Part shown: piece by piece, positions 34,758 to 43,250 of the stretch
How positions within the stretch are numbered: the stretch's first letter is position 1
How the letters are laid out: the number at the start of each line of letters is the position of its first letter
NCBI RefSeq assembly: GCF_023520895.1
Contig: NZ_CP026029.1
Location: 4,588,001 to 4,652,000, forward strand
DNA from: Paenibacillus sp. PK3_47
Lineage (GTDB): Bacteria; Bacillota; Bacilli; Paenibacillales; Paenibacillaceae
Direction: 5' to 3'
Length of the DNA: 64,000 nucleotides
Translations under genes and position numbers: made by a program
The notes under the pieces: model-generated
Databases searched by the model: none
Told to the model about the DNA's origin: nothing
Seen by the model: only the letters and a program-made list of their open reading frames with translations

Positions 34758-35594
34758 ATGAGAATAAAAGCTGTAACGGGCAGGACGATACTATGGATTT
34801 TTTTACTGGTGCTTGCCTTTGTTACCCTGATTCCTGTAGTCATTACGCTGCTGGGCTCTTTCAAAACAAATATGGAGCTGACAACAGGCGCAACCTTCCT
34901 GCCGGAGCGCTGGCAGATTTCCAATTACGCTGAAGCTTGGGAGCAGGCCAATTTTTCCACCTATACGTTAAACAGTCTGATCGTGTCCCTGTCGACGGTG
35001 GTTGGCACCCTGCTGGTGTCTTCAATGGCCGCATATGTGGTGGACCGGATGGATTTTACCGGCAAAAAATTATATATCGGTCTGCAGTCCTTTACCATGT
35101 TCGTCGCTGTCGGGGCGGTGGTGCTGCGGCCGCAGTTCGATCTGATGGTCAAGCTGCATCTGCACAGCTCCCTGTGGGGGGTCATTCTGATTCTGATCTC
35201 CGCGCATGCCGCGATCTTTTTTATCCTGCTGAGCTTTATGAAAGGCATCCCGAGGGAGCTGGATGAGGCGGCAAGGATCGACGGAAGCTCGCTGGGCCGG
35301 ACCTTCTGGACGATTATTCTTCCGCTGCTCGGACCGGGACTCGGCGTTGGCGCATTGTTCACCTTCCGCGGGGCGTGGAATGAATATCTGCTGCCGCTCG
35401 TGTTCACGATGACGAAGCCGGAGCTGCAGACGCTGACCGTCGGCCTGGCGAATCTTAAATATGGCATTTCCGCCGCCTCGCAGACCCACTATATGATGGC
35501 CGGAGCCTGTCTGTCCATTCTGCCTATACTCGTGGCCTATGTGTTCGCCAACAAGTCTTTTATGCAGATGACAGCCGGATCATTAAAGGGATAA
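34758..35594 (+). CDS. Sugar ABC transporter permease (second)
   Basis: A 278-residue permease with EAA loop RELDEAARIDGSSLGRTF followed by IILPLLGP, and about six hydrophobic segments. AGGAGGAG precedes the ATG. It pairs with the preceding permease and is paralogous to that at 53023 (both have VLRPQFDLMV, NEYLLPLVFTMT-like and LTVGLANL segments). Confidence 0.92.
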   Translation: MRIKAVTGRTILWIFLLVLAFVTLIPVVITLLGSFKTNMELTTGATFLPERWQISNYAEAWEQANFSTYTLNSLIVSLSTVVGTLLVSSMAAYVVDRMDFTGKKLYIGLQSFTMFVAVGAVVLRPQFDLMVKLHLHSSLWGVILILISAHAAIFFILLSFMKGIPRELDEAARIDGSSLGRTFWTIILPLLGPGLGVGALFTFRGAWNEYLLPLVFTMTKPELQTLTVGLANLKYGISAASQTHYMMAGACLSILPILVAYVFANKSFMQMTAGSLKG

Positions 35595-35668
35595 ACCAAT
35601 AAACTGCATATAACAACGGTAATTAGAAAGTGAATAATCCAAAGCAGCAAACAGGAGGTTTACAAACT

Positions 35669-36670
35669 ATGACAGTCCAAGTACCCGCTATTCTGACCTC
35701 AAGTCCCCTGATCCGCCGTTATGCGGGCAATCCGGTGCTCGACGCCGCGCGCGTACCTTACCCTACGGCGCTTGTGTTCAACGCAGGCGTAACCAAATTC
35801 AAGGGCAAATATGTGATGGTCTTCCGCAACGATTACGGCTCGCTCTCTGAACAGACGATTGAACCGCATCATACAACCGATCTTGGCATTGCCTTCAGCG
35901 ATGACGGCCTGCACTGGGAGGCCAGCCCCCGGAAATGCTTCAAGCTGCATGATGAAGAGATTATCCGGGCCTATGACCCCCGGCTGACGGTAATCGGCGG
36001 ACGCTGCTACATGTGCTTTGCGGTGGATACGAAGCACGGCATCCGGGGCGGGATTGCGGTGACGGATGATTTTGAAGAATTTGAGATTCTGAGCCTGTCG
36101 ACGCCGGACCTGCGCAATATGGTGCTGTTCCCGGAGAAGATCGGAGGCCATTACGTCCGCCTGGAGCGCCCGTTCACCGTATACAGCCGGGGCGGTCAGG
36201 ACCGGTTCGATACCTGGATTTCCGAGTCCCCGGATCTGAAGTATTGGGGCGGATCTGAACTGCTGTTCGGGGTGGAGCATGTGCCGTTCGCCAATGACAA
36301 GGTCGGCCCGGCAGCGCCGCCGGTGAAGACGGACAAGGGCTGGCTGACCACCTTCCACGCGGTGGATATCGACCCTTCCCGCGGGAAGCACGGCTGGGAG
36401 CCAACCTGGAAGAAACGTTACACCGCGGGCATCATGCTGCTGGATCTGGACAACCCGAAGAAGATTATCGGCATGTCCAGGCAGCCGCTCTTAGCGCCGG
36501 AAGCAGAGTATGAGATTGCTGGCGGCTTCCGCAACAATGTTATTTTTCCGGGCGGGATGATTCTGGAGGACAGCGGCGAGGTCAAAATCTATTACGGTGC
36601 TGCGGATACCGTTGAGTGTCTGGCTACCGCGCATGTGGATGACCTGATCTCCCTCTGCCTGAAAGGCTGA
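35669..36670 (+). CDS. Glycoside hydrolase/phosphorylase family GH130
   Basis: A 333-residue cytoplasmic five-bladed propeller. The GH130 catalytic Asp is Asp103 in RAYDPRLTVIG. Other conserved parts are VFRNDYG, FPEKIGGHYVRLERP, NDKVGPAAPPVKTDKGWL and FHAVD. GH130 enzymes are mostly beta-mannoside phosphorylases, with some hydrolases. The start is ATG 35669 behind AGGAGG; the in-frame extension to 35630 lacks a signal. It is almost the same length as, and very similar to, the enzyme at 53961. It follows the importer genes and should split the imported sugar. Confidence 0.92.
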   Translation: MTVQVPAILTSSPLIRRYAGNPVLDAARVPYPTALVFNAGVTKFKGKYVMVFRNDYGSLSEQTIEPHHTTDLGIAFSDDGLHWEASPRKCFKLHDEEIIRAYDPRLTVIGGRCYMCFAVDTKHGIRGGIAVTDDFEEFEILSLSTPDLRNMVLFPEKIGGHYVRLERPFTVYSRGGQDRFDTWISESPDLKYWGGSELLFGVEHVPFANDKVGPAAPPVKTDKGWLTTFHAVDIDPSRGKHGWEPTWKKRYTAGIMLLDLDNPKKIIGMSRQPLLAPEAEYEIAGGFRNNVIFPGGMILEDSGEVKIYYGAADTVECLATAHVDDLISLCLKG

Positions 36671-36676
36671 CGGCTG

Positions 36677-39600
36677 ATGAAAACCACAACGAATGTATGG
36701 AGCCGCCTTGCAGATCCGCCTGTAGATTACCGTCCCGTCCCGCTCTGGTCCTGGAATGACCGGCTGGAGAGGGAGGAGCTGGAGCGGCAGATCGAAGAGA
36801 TGCATAAGGCGGGAATCGGCGGCTTCTTCATGCATGCCAGGGGCGGGCTGCGGACAACGTACATGGGGGAAGAATGGATGGAGGCCATCCGGATCTCGAT
36901 TGAACACAGCCGCAGGCTGGGGATGAACGCCTGGTTCTATGACGAGAACGGCTGGCCGAGCGGCTTTGCCGACGGCAGGGTTCCGGCCAAAGGGCTTGCT
37001 TTTCAGCAGAAGCGGCTGGCTTATGAGCAGGCTCCTTTTCAGAGCGCTCTGGAACAGGGCCGTGTTCTTGGTTATTACTCGGTCCTGGAGAACGGGAAGG
37101 GCTGGCGTCTGCTGCCTCCGGGCGAAGAAGCGGCCGCAGACCTGAGAGTGTATTACGAGGTCAATCCTTATTATACTGACACGCTCAGCACAGCAGCGGT
37201 GCAGGCGTTTATTGCCGCCGCCTACGAGAGCTACTGGGATCAATTCGGTGAACAATACGGCGCAGAGCTGCACGGGGTATTCACGGATGAGCCGCAGTTC
37301 GCGCGCGGCGGACTGCCGTGGTCCTTCGAGCTTGAAGAGGTATTTACTTCACGCAAAGGATATAACGTGCTGGAGATGCTTCCCTCGCTGTTCTTCGAAA
37401 CCGGGGGCTGCCGTAAAGCTCGGTATGATTACTGGGAGACGGTAACCTTCATGTTCACACAGGCATATGCCAGGCAGATCGGCGAATGGTGTGCAGGCAG
37501 GGGCTGGTCAGCCACCGGACATGTGGTCGATGAGCAGGAGCTGATGCATCAGGTGACATCTGTCGGCGACCCGATGGCCTTCTATGAACATCTGCAGATT
37601 CCCGGCTGTGACTGGCTGGGCCGGTTCACGGGCAGCGATCCCCTGGTTCCGAAGCAGGTGGGCTCCGTGGCCAGACAGCTCGGCAAGAAGCAGGCCATTA
37701 CCGAGAGCTTCGGCTGCTCCGGCTGGAATGTCAGCTTTGCCGATTTGCGGCGAATCGGCGAATGGCAGTTCGTGCACGGTATCAATCTTCTGTGCCCGCA
37801 TTTGCAGGGCTATACCCTGAGAGGCCTGCGCAAGCGGGATTATCCGCCGTCCCTGTTCTACCAGCAGCCCTGGTGGGCGGACTATAAAGGCTTCAATGAT
37901 TATTTCGCCAGACTGTCTATGCTGCTGGCAGAGGCTGAAGCAGTGGCGGAAGTGCTGCTGATTCATCCGGTACGGACCGCCTGGACCCTGCAGCGCGGAG
38001 AAGATTCCTCGGCCATTGTCCCGTATCACGAGGCTTTTGCCCAGCTCTCGAAATGGCTCTGCCAGAGCCTGATTGAGCATGATTACGGAAGTGAGAGCAT
38101 TATTGCCGGACACGGCCGGGTCAGCGGAGACCGGTTCCGGATCGGTGAAGCCAGCTACCGGGTGGTCATTGTTCCGCCGTGCCTTACGCTGGACCGGCAT
38201 ACAGTGCAGCTGCTGGGTGAATTTGCTGCCGGAGGCGGTACGCTGATTGCCTGTGAACCTTATCCGGTGCTTGCGGGCGGTGAAGAGGATGCCGGACTGG
38301 CTGGACTCATGCAGGCCGCCATTCATCCGCAGTGGAGCCGGGAAGCCATAGGGCAGGCGGTATCGGCAGTGGCCGCACCGTTCCTCCGCATCTCGGATGC
38401 AGAGGGTATGCCGTTGGCAGCCGACACGCTGAATGTGCGGACCATGGAGCTTGACGGCTCGTTCCTCTATTACGTGGTGAATTCCGGCACGGAAGCTTAT
38501 CCGCTGCTGCAGCTCGAGTTGTGCAGGCAGGGAGAGGTGTCTCTGATTGACCTGGAAACGGGGAACATCTCCCCGGTAGGACAAGAGGCGCTGTTGGACG
38601 GTGTCCTGCTGCAGCTGCCGCTGTATCCCGGGCAGTCCTTAATGTTAAAGCTTGATCCGTTCACAGCTGCTGCTGCGGAGGATGGTTTTACGGCTTCAAC
38701 GGCAGAGCCTCAGATGCCAGGGGAGCAGGGAGATATGCGGAGCGGGATTCAAGACATGGAAGTGCTGTCCTATAAGAAGCTTGGCTCTACGTGGGAAATC
38801 ACCCGTATGGACCTTAACAGCTTGACACTGGATCATGCCCGCCTGCGGGTAGAGGGCGGGGAATGGTCACAGCTGCAGCCGGTAATCTTCATGCAGGAGC
38901 AGCTGCTGGCTTATGGCCGGCCCGTGGCGGCGGAGCTGGAATTTGAATTCGCGGTCTCCTTTGACATCTCCCGGCAGCGTGAGCTGTATCTGGTCCTGGA
39001 GCAGCCGGAGTGGCTGGAGATCAGGCTGAACGGTGAGCCGGTATCCCCGGAGACCTGCGGGTGGTGGCTGGATTCTTCGCTGCAAAAAATCGACATCCGG
39101 GGCAAGGCCGTGTCAGGCCGGAATACGATTATGCTCAAGTATGATTTTCGCCCTTCCGCAGAGCTGTACAGCAAGCTGGAACGGGCCAAAGCCTTCGAAG
39201 CGGAGGGCAACAAGCTGACGATGGAGCAGGAGATCGAGAGCATCTATCTGCTCGGTTCCTTTGGCGTGCAGTCGCTGGATAAGTTCGAAGCAGCCGAACG
39301 CCGGTCGCTCTGGACCACCGGGCCTTTTACCCTGACAGAAGTACCGGAATCGGTGCAGACCGGCGATCTTGCGGCACAGGGATTTCCTTTTTTCGCCGGA
39401 AGCATTCATCTGCGCCAGACGGTGGATATCCCTGCTGATTATATGAATGACGCAGCCTGGACCTTCCAGGCACCGCCGGATGCCATCGTCAGCAAGCTGC
39501 TCATCAACGGCAATCTGGTAAGGACTTTCTTGTGGGAGCCTTATGCGGCCGACATTGCACCCTATCTCAGAACCGGCAGCAATATCATCGGGCTGATTCT

Positions 39601-39799
39601 GACAGGCAGCTGCCGCAACCTGCTGGGACCGCACCATCATATTAAAGGTGAAGTGTACAAAATCGGCCCCGACAGTTTCAAAGACAAGCCGGGCTGGACC
39701 GATAAGGATCTGCCGCCGGACACACATGTCTACCAGGAACGCTACTCTTTCGTCCGCTTCGGGCTGGCCTCTGATCCGCTGATTGTCAGGGGGCAATAA
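36677..39799 (+). CDS. Large GH106-like (alpha-L-rhamnosidase-type) glycoside hydrolase
   Basis: A 1040-residue protein. Its N-terminus, VPLWSWNDRLEREELERQI, GIGGFFMHARGG and AWFYDENGWPSG, matches the barrel of GH106-like enzymes. Candidate acidic residues lie in GVFTDEPQFARGG and KQAITESFGCSGW. The C-terminal part contains jelly-roll domains with ADIAPYLRTGSNIIGLIL and NLLGPHHH, typical of this group. There is no signal peptide, so it acts in the cytoplasm. It starts 6 bp after the GH130 gene and is probably co-transcribed. The exact substrate (rhamnoside or another 6-deoxy or uronic sugar linkage) cannot be decided from sequence alone. Confidence 0.75.
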   Translation: MKTTTNVWSRLADPPVDYRPVPLWSWNDRLEREELERQIEEMHKAGIGGFFMHARGGLRTTYMGEEWMEAIRISIEHSRRLGMNAWFYDENGWPSGFADGRVPAKGLAFQQKRLAYEQAPFQSALEQGRVLGYYSVLENGKGWRLLPPGEEAAADLRVYYEVNPYYTDTLSTAAVQAFIAAAYESYWDQFGEQYGAELHGVFTDEPQFARGGLPWSFELEEVFTSRKGYNVLEMLPSLFFETGGCRKARYDYWETVTFMFTQAYARQIGEWCAGRGWSATGHVVDEQELMHQVTSVGDPMAFYEHLQIPGCDWLGRFTGSDPLVPKQVGSVARQLGKKQAITESFGCSGWNVSFADLRRIGEWQFVHGINLLCPHLQGYTLRGLRKRDYPPSLFYQQPWWADYKGFNDYFARLSMLLAEAEAVAEVLLIHPVRTAWTLQRGEDSSAIVPYHEAFAQLSKWLCQSLIEHDYGSESIIAGHGRVSGDRFRIGEASYRVVIVPPCLTLDRHTVQLLGEFAAGGGTLIACEPYPVLAGGEEDAGLAGLMQAAIHPQWSREAIGQAVSAVAAPFLRISDAEGMPLAADTLNVRTMELDGSFLYYVVNSGTEAYPLLQLELCRQGEVSLIDLETGNISPVGQEALLDGVLLQLPLYPGQSLMLKLDPFTAAAAEDGFTASTAEPQMPGEQGDMRSGIQDMEVLSYKKLGSTWEITRMDLNSLTLDHARLRVEGGEWSQLQPVIFMQEQLLAYGRPVAAELEFEFAVSFDISRQRELYLVLEQPEWLEIRLNGEPVSPETCGWWLDSSLQKIDIRGKAVSGRNTIMLKYDFRPSAELYSKLERAKAFEAEGNKLTMEQEIESIYLLGSFGVQSLDKFEAAERRSLWTTGPFTLTEVPESVQTGDLAAQGFPFFAGSIHLRQTVDIPADYMNDAAWTFQAPPDAIVSKLLINGNLVRTFLWEPYAADIAPYLRTGSNIIGLILTGSCRNLLGPHHHIKGEVYKIGPDSFKDKPGWTDKDLPPDTHVYQERYSFVRFGLASDPLIVRGQ

Positions 39800-39817
39800 T
39801 ATTTTGCAGAGTTCATG

Positions 39818-40645
39818 TCAGCGGTTCTGCTTGCGGTACTGCAGGGGGGACCGTTTGACGATGCTTTTAAATACACGGCCGAAATGGGCCAGGCTGTCAA
39901 ACCCGGTATCCTCGGCAATCTGCGAAACCTTGGCATTACTGTCACGCAGCCGGCGCTGGGCTTCCTGGACACGGATCGTATTGAGATATTCGATAATGGT
40001 GAAGCCGGTGGTCTGCTTGAACAGGCGGCAGAGATAGGTGCTGCTGATATAAAAGGTCTCCGACAGCTCGTCCAGCGTCAGCTTCCCGGCGTAATGCTCC
40101 TGCAGATAGCAGATGATCTCATACGCTTTGCGCTGCTTCTCATCGTTCACCGGGGCAATGGCTTCAGGCGAGCTCTCATGGATCCGGTTCATCTCGATCA
40201 GCAGCTGGACCAGCAGTGTCTGCAAAAAGGCATGCCGGTGGGAACGCCGCTCTTCATTTTCCTCCAGCATGGCGAACAGAAGATTCTCCAGCCTGCCCTG
40301 TTCATGCGCACCGGGACGCAGCAGCAGGCATTGTTCACTGAAGAACGGGAAGGCAAGCCCCTGGCTGTCCAGCACCCTCTGCAGAAACTCCTGCGGGAAA
40401 TTAATCAGAATCCGCTCGTGGCGGGCTGTTCCTTTGGCGGTTGTCCGATGCAGCTCATTGCGGTTTATGAAAATCAGGTCGCCTTTGCGTAGGGCATACA
40501 TCCGGTTGTTGATGTAATAGTTGCGTTCTCCTGCCAGCAGATAATACAGTTCATAGCTTTCATGAAAATGGTCGGTATCCATGCTGAAGGTGCCGGCCCT
40601 TTTGACCTGTTCGATCATAAATACCGGCGCAAGCGGCTCAAGCAT
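39818..40645 (-). CDS. AraC family transcriptional regulator
   Basis: A 275-residue regulator with an N-terminal cupin (HFHESYELYYLLAGERNYY, KGDLIFINRNELH) and two helix-turn-helix units: LTLDELSETFYISSTYLCRL and VSQIAEDTGFDSLAHFGRVF. It is divergent from the Gfo/Idh gene, with 148 bp between them, and therefore a likely regulator of it. It converges on the GH106-like gene with an 18-bp gap and no evident terminator between. Confidence 0.88.
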   Translation of the reverse strand: MLEPLAPVFMIEQVKRAGTFSMDTDHFHESYELYYLLAGERNYYINNRMYALRKGDLIFINRNELHRTTAKGTARHERILINFPQEFLQRVLDSQGLAFPFFSEQCLLLRPGAHEQGRLENLLFAMLEENEERRSHRHAFLQTLLVQLLIEMNRIHESSPEAIAPVNDEKQRKAYEIICYLQEHYAGKLTLDELSETFYISSTYLCRLFKQTTGFTIIEYLNTIRVQEAQRRLRDSNAKVSQIAEDTGFDSLAHFGRVFKSIVKRSPLQYRKQNR

Positions 40646-40793
40646 GCCATCACTCCTTACATTCTACCAGTTAGGATAAAATACGCATAGTATGGTCTAT
40701 ATTTGCTAATTTTCGCAGAGATTTAGATATATTTTATACCCTATACTATAGTCAGAAAGCGTATCCAAATCAATATAAATGGAGTGATCACTA

Positions 40794-42080
40794 GTGGGAA
40801 GCAAAAAATATGCCTTTGTCGGCACCGGCGGCCGCGCTGAATTTTTCTATGGAGAAATTACGACGAATTACCGGAACACCTCCGAGATTGTAGGCTTGTG
40901 TGATGTTAACGGGGCGAGAATGGAATACGTCAATTCATTGCTGACAGACAAATACGGCTATCATGCCGTACCAGCGTATAAAGCGCATGAGTTTGACCGC
41001 ATGATTGCCGAGACGAAGCCGGATACTGTCATCGTAACGAGCATTGACCGTACCCACCACAAATATATTGTCCGTGCCATGGAGCTCGGCTGTGATGTTA
41101 TTTCCGAGAAGCCGATGACTACAGATGTGGAAAAATGCCAGGAGATTCTGGACGCTATCGAACGCACAGGCAAAAAGCTGCGGGTTACCTTCAACTACCG
41201 CTATGCACCGCACAACACCAAAATCCGCGAGCTGCTGATGGACGGGGCGATCGGTGAAGTGCTGTCGGTCAACTTTGAATGGCTGCTGAATACACAGCAC
41301 GGGGCAGACTATTTCCGCAGATGGCACCGTGACAAGCGCAACAGCGGGGGGCTGCTGGTCCACAAATCGACGCATCATTTCGACCTGATGAATTTCTGGC
41401 TCGGTTCACAGCCGGATACGGTGTTTGCGATGGGGGATCTGCGTTTTTACGGCCGGGAAAATGCCGAAAACCGCGGCGTGACTGAATTCTACCAGCGTGT
41501 GCATGGCAGTGCGGCAGCGGAGCATGATCCGTTTGCCCTGCATTTGAAGGACAATGAGCAGCTGAAGAAGATGTATCTGGACACAGAGCATGAGGACGGA
41601 TATCTGCGCGACCAGAGCGTGTTCGGGGACAATATCAGCATTGAGGACACGATGGGCGTAATGGTGAAATATAAGAACAAGGCGATTATGAACTACTCGC
41701 TGAATGCCTATCTGCCGTGGGAGGGCTTCAATATTGTGTTCAACGGCACCAAAGGGCGGATGGAAGTGAAGGTTGTGGAGCAGTCCTATGTGAATGCCGG
41801 CGGCGGCAAGGACCAGGAGGGTGCGGTGAAAAACAAGCAGATTACAGTGTTCCCGCAGTTTGCTGCCCCGTACGAGGTAGAGATTGAGGAGGGCGTGGGC
41901 GGTCACGGCGGCGGTGATCCGGTAATGCTGCGCGATATTTTCGAGCGTCCGGCCGATGACCGTTTCCGCCGGGCAGCCTCCCATATTGACGGAGCCCTGT
42001 CGATCCTGACCGGCATTGCCGCCAACCGATCGATCGCCACCGGCCTGCCGGTGAAGGTGGATGAGCTGCTGAAGCTGTAG
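40794..42080 (+). CDS. Gfo/Idh/MocA family oxidoreductase
   Basis: A 428-residue NAD(P)-dependent sugar oxidoreductase. The Rossmann start is YAFVGTGGRAEFFYG and the catalytic Lys is in ISEKPMTTD. The substrate-domain segment is GGLLVHKSTHHFDLMNFWLG with a His pair. The GTG start at 40794 is preceded by GGAGTGAT. Members with this long form act on sugar derivatives such as uronic or deoxy sugars. Next to GH106-like and GH130 genes it probably oxidises or epimerises a released sugar. Confidence 0.87.
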   Translation: MGSKKYAFVGTGGRAEFFYGEITTNYRNTSEIVGLCDVNGARMEYVNSLLTDKYGYHAVPAYKAHEFDRMIAETKPDTVIVTSIDRTHHKYIVRAMELGCDVISEKPMTTDVEKCQEILDAIERTGKKLRVTFNYRYAPHNTKIRELLMDGAIGEVLSVNFEWLLNTQHGADYFRRWHRDKRNSGGLLVHKSTHHFDLMNFWLGSQPDTVFAMGDLRFYGRENAENRGVTEFYQRVHGSAAAEHDPFALHLKDNEQLKKMYLDTEHEDGYLRDQSVFGDNISIEDTMGVMVKYKNKAIMNYSLNAYLPWEGFNIVFNGTKGRMEVKVVEQSYVNAGGGKDQEGAVKNKQITVFPQFAAPYEVEIEEGVGGHGGGDPVMLRDIFERPADDRFRRAASHIDGALSILTGIAANRSIATGLPVKVDELLKL

Positions 42081-42116
42081 CAGATGTTGGAGTAAATAAT
42101 TATTATTATTTTTGTG

Positions 42117-42146
42117 CCTGGACGGCGTCTGCCGTCCGGGTTTTTT
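42117..42146 (+). terminator. Terminator after the Gfo/Idh gene
   Basis: The 10-bp stem CCTGGACGGC/GCCGTCCGGG has one mismatch, a 4-base loop GTCT and is followed by six T residues. Confidence 0.85.
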
Positions 42147-42229
42147 GCTGTGCTGCGGGGGAGGGAAGGGAACGAGCTGTGTTATGTGGGTTAAATTGTG
42201 CTGAGCGGATTGGAGTTAGAAGGTGCGCT

Positions 42230-42445
42230 GTACCGTATTGCATGGTGCTGGACTGCATTGCATCACGCTGAACTGTATTGCATGGTACTGGATTGCATTG
42301 CATGGTGCTGGACTGCATTGCATGGTGCTGGACTGCATTGCATGGTGCTGGACTGTGTTGCATTGTGCTGGACTGTATTGCATAGCATCGCGTTGAACTG
42401 CATAGCATCGCGCTGAACTGTATTGCATAGCATCGCGTTGAACTG
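42230..42445. repeat. Tandem array, 20-bp unit
   Basis: About ten copies of CATTGCATGGTGCTGGACTG with substitutions lie head to tail. Reading frames on both strands stay open because the unit lacks stops, and none has a ribosome binding site. I see no gene here. The array ends 95 bp before a 187-bp hairpin element, as the 38-bp array does at the other locus. Confidence 0.85.
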
Positions 42446-42539
42446 TAAAGGAACCATTACGAGTCAGAGCCGGTGGCTTCCATACTGCAACAGGAGGGCC
42501 ACGCAGAAAAGTCTGCTGCCAGTCATGCTGCGCAAGAGC

Positions 42540-42726
42540 TTAAGTGGATTTTCTCCATCTAATTCCAACGTTTTTCAGGAATTACGACGATTAGTGGGAA
42601 ATACTCCAACTAATACTGCCGATTGGGACCTTTAAGAACAAAATTTGCATATTTAAGTGGAGTTTTTCCCACTAGTATCCTCGATTCAGGATTTAATGGA
42701 GAATTAAGTGGAGAAATTCCCGGTTG
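42540..42726. repeat. 187-bp four-hairpin dyad element, TGGA-core type, copy 2
   Basis: Hairpins start at 42540, 42591, 42653 and 42704, exactly the 51-62-51 spacing seen at 16417-16603. Hairpins 3 of the two copies are nearly identical, while the linkers have mostly diverged in sequence but not in length. Hairpins 1-2 are inverted relative to 3-4. Confidence 0.85.
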
Positions 42727-42817
42727 GATAAGGACCGGTCACCGCAAACAATAGGCCCATACGTTGTCCCGGTCCATGACACAGACGAAGGTGCCACTGT
42801 ACTGGTAAAGGAACGGA

Positions 42818-43120
42818 ATGTACACGAAAAAGCGAGTCCAATGCGCCCCTGCGAGGGTAAAACAGCCAAATGTACGCGAAAAAGCGAGTCCAATGCGCCA
42901 TTCGAGGACGACACACCCAAATGTACACGAAAAAGCGAGTCCAATGCGCCCCTGCGAGGGCGACACACCCAAATGTACACGAAAAAGCGAGTCTAATGCG
43001 CCCCTGCGAGGGCGACACACCCAAATGTACACGAAAAAGTGAGTACAATGCGCTCCTGCGAGGGCGACACACCCAAATGTACACGAAAAAGTGAGTCCAA
43101 TGCGCCCCTGCGAAGTGCAA
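42818..43120. repeat. Tandem array, 52-bp unit, six copies
   Basis: Units start at 42818, 42870, 42921, 42973, 43025 and 43077 (periods 52, 51, 52, 52, 52). Each carries TGTACACGAAAAAGCGAGT and most carry the inverted repeat CGCCC-CTGCGA-GGGCG. Because 52 is not a multiple of three, the apparent coding frame changes from unit to unit, which argues against a protein. Confidence 0.85.
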
Positions 43121-43250
43121 CGAGCACAGGGAGGTTATTCTACGGCGGGCATACGGTAAATCCACTTTCATTGAAAACGCTTATTGTCGGACCCGGGCTC
43201 ACGGTGACATAATCAGAGCATAGATGAATCTACGTAAAGGCGTGAAGGCA

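Noticed and set aside
40755..40775. Possible cre site near AAAGCGTATCCA upstream of the Gfo/Idh gene
   Set aside because: It has three or more mismatches to the consensus, including core positions.
42198..43171. Overlapping reading frames in the 20-bp and 52-bp arrays
   Set aside because: Frames switch from unit to unit and lie on both strands, with no start signals. They are a by-product of tandem repeats.
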